DNA of 64,000 nt from Mortierella sp. BCC40632 (taxonomy: Eukaryota; Mortierellomycota; Mortierellomycetes; Mortierellales; Mortierellaceae): contig WAEK01000005.1 of assembly GCA_011634665.1 (NCBI GenBank), forward strand, positions 2,365,001 to 2,429,000. Reading direction: 5' to 3'. The position numbers and the translations under genes are program-made. The notes under the pieces were generated by a model that was not told the DNA's origin, ran no database searches, and saw only the letters and a program-made list of their open reading frames with translations. Positions 11,018-20,399 of the stretch are shown here, in pieces; position 1 is the first letter of the stretch; each line of letters starts with the position of its first letter.

Positions 11018-11199
11018 GCAACAGTCAGAGGCCAGGGAGTCTTTGGTTTGGGCAGTTTATTGCTTAAGATTAAAGTAATGAGAAAGCTAACTATTTATAC
11101 AAGTGGTTTGGTGGCAAATGGAAGGGGGCGCGGCAGTGGTGGCAACTGGACAGTCACAAATAGTGGCAAAGGGCGCAGCTTGAAGAGGACACTGTCGCA
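11017..11199 (-). repeat. GyC 5' LTR (183 bp)
   Basis: The pair of 5983-6165. On the minus strand it ends GTTGCA at 11017. The primer-site-like TGGCAGCAAAGGTAC begins immediately (11016 downward) and also encodes the first Gag codons. Confidence 0.95.
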
Positions 11200-11602
11200 C
11201 CCTCAATAGATAGTAGATGAATAAATACTTGAGCAGGCTCTTGTTTGCTCCTGGTCGTTTCTTCCTTTTGTTTTTGTTCCCTGTTGATTTTGAAAGTAAG
11301 ATGCGTCCACCCTTCCCCTTTCTTTTGTAGAAGCTTGATTTAGCTTTGTGCTGCCTTCCGCTCGTTTCATGCCATTGAAGAGCTCCTGGCGACCCGTTGG
11401 TAGCATGACGCTTTTGATGTAAGACTCTTCTCGTTTCGTCCTCCCCCCCCCCCTTTCATTCTTTCCTTCCTTCCTGGCTGTTGTTCCCACCTGAGCAATC
11501 CTATGACTCTCATTCATTGGCCCTCGACCAGATGACCGTCCCTTTGCCTTCCTCTCCTTTGAGCATCCCCCGTGTGTCTTTGGAGCAAGGAGCTACAGCA
11601 CA

Positions 11603-12285
11603 GCGGGGGGAATTCCAGCAATATTGTGTCCAGCACAAGGTACAAATCATTGTCGCGTCGGCTTTCCACCCACAGACCAATGGAATGGTCGAACGATACA
11701 ACCAGTTCATGGAGCACCAGATCCGACGTTACCTAGCTCAGAGGGACATGACAGAAGCACAGTGGAGTGAAGCGCTCGACTCGGCAATGTGGACTTGGAA
11801 TACCCATCAGAAGGAGACACGCGGTCGATCACCTTTTGAGATTATCTTTGGACAAATGCCGAGGTCAGCTGTCGACAATGAATATGACTGGATCCCTTAC
11901 GAAGGAGACGATATGGAGGATATTGAAACCGAGCGATTGAAAGATGTCAAGTTCTTGAGGAAAGAAGTCAGGCAACGCATCACAAAGGAGCATACTCTCA
12001 GCACCAGGGCCTCGAAGTCCCGACTCCCGCGTGAGTTCAACGTTGGCGACAAGGTCATCGTTTACAGGGCCCTTTCTCGACAAGCAATGGTCGCATAAGT
12101 TCGCCCAGCACTGGGAAGGACCTTTTCACGTGGTGGCCAAACTGGCTGGAGGAGCATACGTTCTAGCCAGTGTGCGCAGAGGAGTTGTCTGCCTGCATAT
12201 GGGTGGAAGACCTGTAAACCGCCGTCGATTGAAGCCGTACCATGAGCGTGGATCTGTTAGAATAGGAATGCGCATGAAAAGATAG
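11603..12285 (+). pseudogene. GyF integrase C-terminal part, no chromodomain
   Basis: The fragment begins inside the integrase core. The catalytic Glu is in AFHPQTNGMVERYNQ near 11660-11700, followed by MWTWNTHQKETRGRSPFEIIFGQMPR. The tail carries KVIVYRALSR, HWEGPFHVVAKLAGGAYVL and GRPVNRRRLKPY. There is a one-base shift near 12065. Unlike the other families here it has the GPF-type module but no chromodomain before the stop at about 12285. The first two catalytic Asp residues are missing because sequence was lost at the LtrS junction. A polypurine-type stretch and the 3' LTR follow at 12370-12388. Confidence 0.8.
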
Positions 12286-12387
12286 ATGATAGCAATTTGA
12301 TTTTTGGGGGATCTGACACCGTGGGTTCGCTTGGCCTGCAGAATTAGGGTGATTAGCACCCTAATTGAGGGCACTGGGATCAAACGG

Positions 12388-12879
12388 TGTCGTGTAGCAA
12401 TTACGATAGAGGAAGAATCGTAAATAAAAGAGACCGAGCAAGCTTCCTTGCTCGTGGATGCCCCTTCTTTGTATTTCGTCTGCCTGCCGTCTTTGAAGAG
12501 TAAGTTACTCCCTCCTCTTGTTGAGCGACCCTTACCCAACGACAGACATGCGACATCCACCCTAAGTCATATGGACTTTGCGCTGCCGACCGCTCGTTCC
12601 ATGCCATCGAAGTGCTCCTGGCGACCCGTCTGCAACGCGACGTTTATCGACCTTCTCCCCTCCTTGGACCATTGCAAGAATACTTCAACGATCGTGGGAT
12701 CAAGAAGCCAAGACTCGCACGAGGAGGATCAAGAGACATCCGCATGGCTTCTAGCCATTGCTATCCCATCCTTTCTTTCCCTTTCTTTTTCTTTTTTTTT
12801 CTTCTTGATCGAGCTGTTTATTCCTCGTGTGGACAGCTACCAGTGCCAGCTTAATTGACTCGTATCCATTTGTGCAACA
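12388..12879 (+). repeat. GyF 3' LTR (about 490 bp, right end approximate)
   Basis: It starts TGTCGTGTAGCAATTACG right after GGGCACTGGGATCAAACGG, the same 19-base sequence that precedes LtrS at 48120. A minus-strand relative lies at about 43677-44147. Internal blocks (CCGCTCGTT.CATGCCAT.GAAG.GCTCCTGGCGACCCGT) are shared with LtrS, so the two LTR families are related. The right end is placed at ...TTTGTGCAACA, where similarity to the minus copy stops. Confidence 0.65.
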
Positions 12880-12944
12880 GGTTCAAAGGGTGTTCTAGGG
12901 TGGAAGTAGTTTAATAGTTCTGGGGTCAACTTCTAAGGGTCTAT
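12880..12944. other. Short unassigned spacer
   Basis: 65 bases between the GyF LTR and the LtrN piece. No feature is seen. Confidence 0.4.
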
Positions 12945-13403
12945 TGCAAAATAGTTTTCTAAATACGATGGTTCTAGTCAATATCTGTTCTTTCCTACAT
13001 AGGATATCAGAGACTCGAAAGAGGATGGACTACTTACGATAACAGAAAAAATGGGATATTTTAAGATGACCAGGATGGCACACAGGTGAACGAAAATGCT
13101 TGCTAATCTGACGAACTAATGAAAGGAGTAGTAGAAAAGGATTGACTATCAATAAAAAAGGATCTTGAGGTCTTAATCCGTTGCGGATCAAACTGAGATG
13201 GGTCCGTAAAGTCCACGCATCATGGCCGGGGGGATAAATAGACCAAACGATGGTCAAGACCATCATATGGGAGCCTTTCTTGGTTCACTTTCACCCCTCC
13301 AACCGAGTCTCATACGTACCAATTGCTGTCGTTACTTCAATCTATATGATTACCTCCTGCCGTCACGATGGTGAGGAATCGAGGAGGAATACTAGTAGAT
13401 CTG
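12945..13403 (-). repeat. LtrN fragment (459 bp)
   Basis: This repeats 26803-27262 almost exactly (TGCAAAATAGTTTTCTAAATACG ... AATACTAG.AGATCTG). It is cut by the GyB LTR at 13404, and the remaining LtrN sequence does not reappear after GyB at 19036, so a deletion accompanied or followed that insertion. Confidence 0.85.
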
Positions 13404-13566
13404 TCTAACAAAGAAGGGAGTGGCAGGAAAAAGATGATCTTTATTGGTGGTAGGTGAAGGGACTATTTATACATGTGAGTGAGGTGGACCTTTTAAGTTA
13501 TAGGGGTGGGAGTGGACATGACCTCAAAGGTTAAAGGGGTGGGTGCTGATGGTCGATACTGTGACA
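13404..13566 (-). repeat. GyB 3' LTR
   Basis: On the minus strand it starts TGTCACAGTATCGACC and ends CTTTGTTAGA. It carries TGTATAAATAG (TATA) and AATAAAG. It has one extra A compared with 18874-19035 (AAAAAG versus AAAAG). Confidence 0.93.
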
Positions 13567-16500
13567 CCTTCCCCCATTAAGTGAAGCAGGTCGTGATCCT
13601 TACAGTACTGTCTAAGGGTGTCTTCACAATGTGAAAGATTTTTGAGAGGCTCCCAGGTGGCATCTGAAGCAGCATCGTACCCGACCCATTTGACAAGAAA
13701 ACTTGTCTTTTTCGTTTTGGGTGTCGTCCTGTGCGCTAAGATAGCCTCTACTTCATGTTCCTCATTACCCTCAATGATATCGGGTTCTGGAGGAGGTGAA
13801 GACCGGCGGCCAAGCGACTCTGGAGATGGAACAAACGGTTTAAAACGGTCGACATGAAATACGTCATGTATTTTCAATGTAGGGGGGTAGCTCGACCTTG
13901 AAGGAGACCGGGCTTCGTTGTTCGAGGAGTGTGAACGGGCCAAAGTATCGAGCCTGTAGTGATGCAGCTGGTCGGCTAGAGTCATACGCAGTTGTGATGT
14001 TTTCCGTACTGAGCAGGACTTGGTCCCCCACTTTGAATGAGTGTGGCCTCCGGTGAGCATCAGCATTCTTGATTTGCTGATTCTGAGCCGAGAGAAGGCT
14101 GTCTTGTGCCAGAGATAATGAGGTCTTCTGCAAGGCAACAAATTTGTCCATGTCTGTGGGACAAGCTTCTTCAGGGGGCCCGAGGAGGGAAGCAGGAACC
14201 CGTGGATGGAATCCATGATTGAGAAAAAATGGGGAGACTCCTGTGGATGAATTGACGGCATTGTTGTATGCGAATTCTGCAGCAGGGAGGTATAGGTCCC
14301 AGTCATCCTGTTTGTGGTTCACTAGACTCCGAAGAACTGACTTAAGAGTTTGAATGGCTCGTTCGGATTGACCATCTGTCTGCGGATGAAATGCTGAGGA
14401 CATGGCAAGCTTCGTTCCTAGTCGCTCGTGGAGGCGCTTCCAAAAGGAACTAGTGAACTTGCTATCCCGGTCGGAGACAATCGTGGAGGGCAACCCATGG
14501 AGGCGAAAGACATTTGCAAAGAAACAATTGGCAACGTCCTTTGCTGAATCTGTAGTCCGACTAGGGGGCAAAATGGACCTGTTTCGACAATTTGTCTACG
14601 AAGACAGTGATTGCATCGAATTTGCGTGCTGTTTGTGGTAGTTTTACCACGAAATCCATTGATACTGTGTCCCAACGTTGTTCTGGAATGGCTAAAGGTT
14701 GAAGAAGTCCAGCTGGAAGGCGGCGGACTGCTTTTGTTACGTTGGCAGCTCGAGCAGGATTCGACATACCGTCGGACATCATTTGACATCTTAGGCCAAT
14801 AGGCAAACCGCCGTAAGGTGGCGTATGTCTTGTCAAAGCCGAAGTGGCCTGATATTGCAGCATCATGAACCTCGTGGAGTAGGATTAAACGCAGAGTGGA
14901 CGACTTCGGGACGCAGAGTAATAGGTCACCCTTGCGCTCGACATACAATAGACCGTCCTGCAAAAAGTAGTGTGGTGGTGGTTGGCCTTGAAGACACCTC
15001 TCATAGACGGGGAGCAAGACCAGGGTCATCAGCATACCCCTCTATAACGTGCTGTCTCCAACTTGTATCCGTCTGAAGGCTGAAAGAGTTGATGGACATA
15101 GGGACAGGATCTGGTTCAAGTTTATCAGGTTCGCGGTGGTCCGGACGACGAGAGAGAGAGCATCTGGTACGATGTTCTCAATTCCCCGCTTGAACTTGAA
15201 CTCGAAATCATACTCTTGGAGGAGTTCCATCCATCTCGCCTGGCGCCTTGTCAGTTTGGGCTGGGTTGGAAAGTGTCTCAGCGTATCGTGATCGGTATAT
15301 ACAATAAAAGTGTGAACCGTCTAAGTAAAAGCGCCATGTTTTGAGGGCGTGGACAACAGCCAGGAGTTCCTGTTCATGGGTAGGGTAGTTCCGTTCAGCT
15401 GGGTTTAGTTTGCGGGATGTAAATGCGACAGGTCTGGATGATCCGTCGGCGTCTGTTTGGAAAAAGAACAGCACCTATGGCAAATCCAGAGGCATCAGTC
15501 TCCACTGTGGACGGCAGATCGGGGTCAAAGATTCGTAGGACTGGAGCGGAGCTGATTGCAGATTTGAGGCTAAGGAATGCTTGTTCGCTGTTTTCATCCC
15601 ATACGAACTGATGGTTTTCGCCAAGGAGGGAGGTGAGGGAAGTGCGATGTCGGCAAAATTCTTGATATATTGGTGATAAAATTGCGCAAGACCAAGAAAT
15701 TGCTGAACGTCGCGTTGTTTCTCCGGTCGTGGCCATTCACGGATCGCTTTTAACAAGCCCCTGCATTGGTGTGAACGCCATCTTTGGTTATTACATGGCC
15801 GAGAAACTCCGTTTCTTCTTTCATGAAAGAGCACTTGCTCAGCTTGGCGTACAGTCCATGTTTTCGGAGGAGGGCAAGGACACTTCGAATATGGCGGAGA
15901 TGCTCGGTCTTGGTTTTTGAATAAATCAAGATATCGTCGAGGTAGACGACAACCCACTTGTCCAGAACAGGATCGAGTACTTTCAGCATCATATTGGAAA
16001 AGGAAGCCGGTGCATTTTAGGAGGCCAAATGGAACCACATTAAACTCAAAATGACCGTATCTGCAGCGAAAAGCGGTCTTGTGCGTGTGTGGTCCATAGA
16101 TGCGCTGTTGGTGGTAACCAGAAATGAGGTCAAGCTTGGTAAAGTAGCGAGCGCCACGGAATCTGTCAATAAGCTCGTCTATTCTGGGCAGCGGGTGGCG
16201 ATTCTTCCTTGTGATACTGTTGAGAGCACGATAATCGACGCACATTCGGAGAGTGCCATCAGCCTTCTTGACGAATAAAACAGGGGCACCATACGGAGAC
16301 GTGCTTGGTTTGATGAACTTTTGGAGAGTAGGTCGTCCAGTTGTTTCTTTAGCTCGTCAAGTTCAGCAACAGATAGTCGAATGACGGGGCGGAAGGGGGT
16401 CTGCCGCTGGGTCAGTGTCGATACGCATAGCATCACCTCGGTCGGGGAAGGCCTGATGGGAGGGTAGGGGGGAAAAATGTCTGGGAATTCGTCAAAACAA

Positions 16501-17563
16501 TTGAGTGGGATGTCGGGGTGTAAGGGAGGGGGTTGGGGGGAGGAGCGGAGGAGGGAGGAGAAGAGGGAGAGGAGGAAGGGGCAGAGGGAAGGAGAGGAGG
16601 AGGGGGGCAGAGGAAGGAGGGTTGGAGGAAGGAGTGGAGGAAGGAGTGGAGGAAGGAGTGGATGAAGGAGAGGGGAGGAGGGAGTGGAAGAGTGATTTGT
16701 TTGATCTGTGCTATCCTCATCGAGAGACCGAATAAGGGCTAAGGCAGATCTCGCTTCCGATGTCTGTTGCCTCAGTGAAGAAATGTACGTGAGTGAGGAG
16801 AAGTCCCCGAGTGCGAGATGAGATAGATGACGATTTGAAACCAGTGCATTCCCAATCGATGGTGAGGCCGTTGTGTTGGAACCGTAGATTGTTTGTCCGC
16901 CAGTTGATGAGTGGGTTGATCTCAGCAAGCCAAGGCTTGCCAAGAATAAGGTCATATTTGTGGAGAGGGTAGACGATAGGGGTAAGAGTGGTGGAGTATT
17001 GGTGTCGTTGTAGGGAGATGTTGGATTTGAGTGCTGCAAAAAGATTGGGAGCCATTTGGGAGGATGATAGGGATAGGGGAGATGCAAGTGTAGGGATTGA
17101 ATGTTTTTGATGAAAGACTCGCTGACCCATTGCCTTGGGCTCCGCCGTCGATGAGGACCCGCGCTGGATGGCCGTCAACATTGCAAATAAATGTAAGGAG
17201 TGTCGACTTTGCCTTCTCCACTGTGAAAGTAGAGACTCCAATGCCTTTTTACGTAGGCGGCGAATCTTGCTTTTAGATAGAACTGAGGTAGAGCAGGGTT
17301 CGGAGATTGAGGATGATGGGGATGAACTGAATGCAGGGTAGGTGTTATCGTCCAATCCTGTCTCAGGTTGAGTAGGCAAGGGAGAGTATAGTCATAGGCG
17401 GTGGAGTGAGGTAAATGATTGTGGGAAGGCGAACATGATGATGGAGAAGTATGTATTTTATCTGAAATAGCGATCGGTTTATTGGAAGTGACAGAAAACT
17501 TTTCAGAGGAAATAATATTTCTCCCATGGTCCAGAAGATCGGAGGAGGGAGTAGCAGCAACAA
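13524..17563 (-). pseudogene. GyB pol: protease to chromodomain (frameshifted)
   Basis: The Pol polyprotein is split over many frames. The aspartic protease motif is VLIDGGAQGN near 17145-17175. A Pro/Ser-rich linker follows, including a HSFL repeat from a 12 bp DNA repeat. RT shows [20 protein letters not shown] near 16080-16140 and the catalytic [13 protein letters not shown] near 15915-15955. RNase H shows [14 protein letters not shown] near 15475-15515. Integrase has the H2C2 finger (CSSCQRNK near 14745, shifted) and the DDE core: SMDFVVKLP, VSDRDSKFTS and TDGQSERAIQ. The chromodomain is HEVEAILAHRTTPKT ... LVKWVGYD, near 13665-13770. The last frame runs into the U3 of the 3' LTR. Shifts occur at homopolymers (for example GGTTGAAGAAG and CCCCCC runs) that are intact in the 39.8-41.4 kb copy. 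Confidence 0.9.
16624..16671 (-). repeat. 12 bp minisatellite in the GyB protease-RT linker
   Basis: Four tandem units of GGAGGAAGGAGT (plus strand), the last diverged, encode HSFL on the minus strand. They lie in a longer purine-only tract (about 16540-16690). The plus-strand GyB copy at about 37160-37280 is pyrimidine-rich here but lacks the four-unit array, so copy number varies. Confidence 0.8.
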
Positions 17564-17578
17564 GAGTCTGGACCTTTT

Positions 17579-18602
17579 CTAGTTGCTGTTGGCTTTTTCC
17601 CGACTGAGGGGGGGGAGGGGAGTGGCTGTTTGCTGCGCCTGGGGGAGGGGAGTGGTTTCAATGTTGTTGAATTGTCGGGAGGGTTTCGCAGAAGGGGGAA
17701 AGGTGCGGCATTTGTCCGCCATATGGCCTATTTTGCGACATTTGAAGCATCCCCTGTTCGCCTTGAGGTATTCGCGTTCCTCGTTGGTGAGCTTAGCTGG
17801 GCGAGGGACGCTGCCTCGGTTATTCGAAAGGTTTGACAAATAATTGACTTGGGCAGAGAGATTATTGATCATCATCTGCATAGAGTCAATGTCCATGGCG
17901 TTAGGGTCCTTGACAGGGGGTGGTCTTGGAGGTAAGGCCCTCAGGGAAGAGGATGGCATGCACGTTTGTAGCCTGTTGGATGGCCACATCCAAAGATTTG
18001 GGCTCACGAAGGCGAACCTCTTTGCTAGTATCATAGTGTAGGCCTTTCATGTACCAGTGTAAAGGCAGTTTCGTCGTCGAGTGTAGGGACGCGTCGTCTC
18101 AAGCGGCGGAACTCGTGAGTGTAGGCAGCAATGGTTCGTTTGCCTTGTTTCAGACCTTCGAGGGCCTCACGAGCGGCGGTCTTTGCATTGGGAGGGGTGT
18201 GGAAATCAAGAAATGCCTCTCGAAATTTTATCCATGGGCAGGTGATGTTGAGACCGCATGTTCTCCACCAGGATTTAGCGTCTCCAGTAAGGTTTAAGGC
18301 TGTATACTGCACCCAGTCGCATTCGTTGAGCTTGACGACCTGGTAATACTCCTCCTGGTTGTCGATGAAGTTGTTGCAGGCGTCCGCGTCGATGTCCCCA
18401 GAGTAGGGGGCGGGGGTTTGAGGTTTGAGGATTTTATGCAAGGTACGCGCAACGTCGCGGTGAGCAGCCTCAATTTCAAGCTGGGATGGGGCGGGGGGGG
18501 ATCAGGGGGGGTGGTGATGGACGAGAGCAGAGAGCTGATCCTGTTTCTTTCCTCCTCTGGGAGGGAGGCGACGATGCTGAGGATTTCGTGCTGGGCCGAC
18601 AT
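17579..18602 (-). pseudogene. GyB gag with CCHC zinc knuckle (frameshifted)
   Basis: The ATG at 18602 opens MSAQHEILSIVASLPEEE. The capsid region follows (NFIDNQEEYYQVVKL, LTGDAKSWWRT, FREAFLDFHTPPNAK, GKRTIAAYTHEFRRLRR), then MAMDIDSMQMMINNL-type spacer sequence and the nucleocapsid knuckle CFKCRKIGHMADKC near 17700-17750. The frame changes near 18440 (a C/G homopolymer) and 18035. The homologous plus-strand gag at 29692 keeps a different set of shifts. The leader between the LTR and ATG (18603-18857) is G/A-rich on the plus strand with long homopolymers. Confidence 0.9.
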
Positions 18603-18873
18603 GTTGGAAATAGGGGAAACAGAATAGGGGGAGAAAAAAGAAAAGAGAGGAAAAAAAAAAGGGGGGGAGGGCGGGAGGGTCAAGGGAAAAGGGGGGGAAA
18701 AAAAAAAGAAAAGAGGGAGGGAGGGTTCTAGGAACCGAGTGGAAAGGAAAGTAGAGGGGAAGAGTGAAAGTGAAGTGAATAAAAAAGTACTGCCAGGGAG
18801 CTGCCTAACGAGTGGAGGGGAAAGATAATAGTCAGGGTAGAAGAGGCAGTGAATCGAGGTACCTTTGCTAACA

Positions 18874-19035
18874 TCTAACAAAGAAGGGAGTGGCAGGAAA
18901 AGATGATCTTTATTGGTGGTAGGTGAAGGGACTATTTATACATGTGAGTGAGGTGGACCTTTTAAGTTATAGGGGTGGGAGTGGACATGACCTCAAAGGT
19001 TAAAGGGGTGGGTGCTGATGGTCGATACTGTGACA
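18874..19035 (-). repeat. GyB 5' LTR with adjacent primer site
   Basis: The pair of 13404-13566. Directly inside it (18858-18873) the minus strand reads TGTTAGCAAAGGTACC, the candidate primer-binding site also seen after the other GyB and GyC LTRs. Confidence 0.93.
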
Positions 19036-19287
19036 TACACGTACATCGCCAATAATTACTTTATCCTTTGCAAAGTTGAAAATTATCGTTCCCCAATGGT
19101 GGTCATAGTACACAACTGTATAGACTTTCTTGTCGCGATTATTGATATCATGCTTTCGTAGGCGCTTTTTATCGGTCTTGTAACCGAGGTGAAGGTAGCG
19201 AACCGACAAAAATAAGTACTCTCCATTTGCTCCATAGGATGTATCAGTCAGCCATTCCGAACCGCAGACACTGAGTAGAGTAGTCAT
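19036..19287 (-). CDS. Ulp1/C48-like cysteine protease fragment, 3' truncated
   Basis: The 84-codon open stretch has features of the Ulp1 (C48) peptidase core. SEWLTDTSYGANGEYL resembles the conserved W-L-x-D block; VVYYDHHWGTIIFN carries the His-Trp pair of the catalytic His; KVIIGDVR ends in the position of the catalytic Asp. These enzymes cleave ubiquitin-like proteins. The catalytic Cys would lie downstream and was removed by the GyB insertion at 19035. Reading upstream, the frame can be extended to about 19335 (RIFLPESYVG), with an AG before it that could be a splice acceptor. It could be a host gene or cargo of another transposon. Assignment is by motif pattern only. Confidence 0.45.
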
Positions 19288-19834
19288 GCCTACGTACGAT
19301 TCTGGCAGGAATATCCTGGCAGAACGTCTTCAAGTAGGTCGAGTTGGAGATCGCGGCTCGTGGATAGAGAATCGTCTAATAAAGCCACATGGCAAATTTT
19401 TGATGTAGTAGGCGTAAAGTATCTTTTAACCAATCTGTGGTCCGAACAACAGATTGGATGAAGTTCTTTGAACTGACAACCTAGAGAAGCAATCGGTTGG
19501 TTAGAGGAAGTATTGAAGAGTCTGAAGTTTCTGTAAAATGAGTTAAATACCAGTAAATATTAGCTCCGTATCACCCCATAACGAAAAGCCACACACCAGA
19601 TTCTTTCTTCTAACAGTAGCTAGGTGGAAAGCCTTCCCCTCAAGTCAACAGACATCGATGTAAGCTCAAAATATTCAGATTGCACTGGATATCTGGTTCT
19701 GGCTTGAGAGGAATGAAAGCTTGTAAGCAGTTTTCCTGATATCAATCTTTCGGCTTGAAATTTCATAGTATAGTTTGATGATTGAGTATGAGTTTGATCA
19801 AACTTTAAGAAATATCAACTTTTCAAAGCTTTGA
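19288..19834. other. Unassigned spacer, possibly introns of a host-like gene
   Basis: No long ORF. The minus strand contains intron-like acceptors (TTTTACAG near 19530, CTTCTCTAG near 19480) between the ORF at 19835-20203 and the Ulp1-like piece, so the two could belong to one gene. This is inference only. Confidence 0.3.
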
Positions 19835-20203
19835 TCAGAAAAACTGTTTGAAAGTCTCCGCCAATGTCACAACTTCCATGCCTTTCTCGTTCATTAGGCT
19901 TGGGTTAATCAGATCAACAATGATGGTATCCACAATGTTAGGGATCTTCTTGAAATAGACAAGATGCAGCTTTCCAAGCTGCTGCATCAGCCAATTAGTG
20001 CTGTAAAATATGTTGTTTTTGGATGAGGAAATACTTTGGGTCATCCTAAGGTGATTGACCTCAGATGATGTTTCATCCGAGGTAATATGCTTGGAGATGA
20101 TCTGCTCAGGTGTAGCCTCCTTGGGAATTATGCTATAGAGATCAAAGAGCTCGATTTCGAACGTAGTTTTCATTTTATGGTGGAGGCGCCGGTATAAGTG
20201 CAA
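19835..20203 (-). CDS. Hypothetical protein, 122 aa
   Basis: An open reading frame from an ATG at 20203, with no recognised family. It is acidic to neutral, rich in Ile, Leu, Ser and Thr, with the segments FEIELFDLYSIIPKEATPEQ and IVDTIIVDLINPSL. It shows no signal peptide or membrane helix. Base composition is that of the AT-rich host-like sequence rather than of the nearby transposons. It may be an exon upstream of the Ulp1-like fragment on the same strand. An internal ATG at 20173 (MKTTFEIELF) is an equally good start. Confidence 0.35.
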   Translation of the reverse strand: MHLYRRLHHKMKTTFEIELFDLYSIIPKEATPEQIISKHITSDETSSEVNHLRMTQSISSSKNNIFYSTNWLMQQLGKLHLVYFKKIPNIVDTIIVDLINPSLMNEKGMEVVTLAETFKQFF

Positions 20204-20399
20204 ATTGAGGTGTGCGAAGTGGGGTGCGTGCAGTAAGCTAGAACAGGCAACGTTCCAAATATATAAATTTGAATTCTTTCAACATTCTGATGACTACGAA
20301 AAAAGTTCACCAATGGATATCCCAAAATATGGATTCAGTTTGGAAATCCATATTATTACCGATATCGATCTAATTTCGAAAATCCAATCCTAAGATTGA

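Larger units (their letters stand above)
5983..11199 (-). mobile_element. Complete Ty3/gypsy chromovirus GyC, copy 1
   Basis: A full element of 5217 bp on the minus strand with two 183 bp LTRs, gag, protease, RT, RNase H, integrase and chromodomain in the usual Ty3 order. It is flanked by the perfect 5 bp target duplication CCCTC (5978-5982, 11200-11204) and sits inside an LtrS copy whose sequence continues on both sides. Coding regions carry several frameshifts. A second, truncated GyC is at 27802-29270. Confidence 0.95.
5881..11602 (+). repeat. LtrS solo LTR, split by GyC
   Basis: LtrS occupies 5881-5982 and 11205-11602 (about 500 bp in total) and is interrupted by the complete GyC. It starts TGTCGTGTAG and ends CTACAGCACA, an imperfect terminal inverted repeat. 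Bases CCCTC at 5978-5982 are duplicated at 11200-11204 around GyC. Flanking tetranucleotides are CCGT on the left and GCGG on the right: both contain CG, but they do not match each other, consistent with loss of GyF sequence across this repeat. Confidence 0.88.
13404..19035 (-). mobile_element. Complete Ty3/gypsy chromovirus GyB, copy 1
   Basis: A 5.63 kb element on the minus strand with two 162-163 bp LTRs and the gag, protease, RT, RNase H, integrase and chromodomain order. No target duplication is visible: the left flank is LtrN (...GATCTG) and the right flank TACAC of a host-like gene. The locus was therefore rearranged or the element recombined. The plus-strand copy at 29271-42343 has almost the same net length once its insertions are removed. 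Confidence 0.92.

Noticed and set aside
16433..16720. Frames through the purine-rich GyB linker on both strands
   Set aside because: Compositional artefact of GGAGGAAGGAGT repeats; only the pol frame is meaningful.
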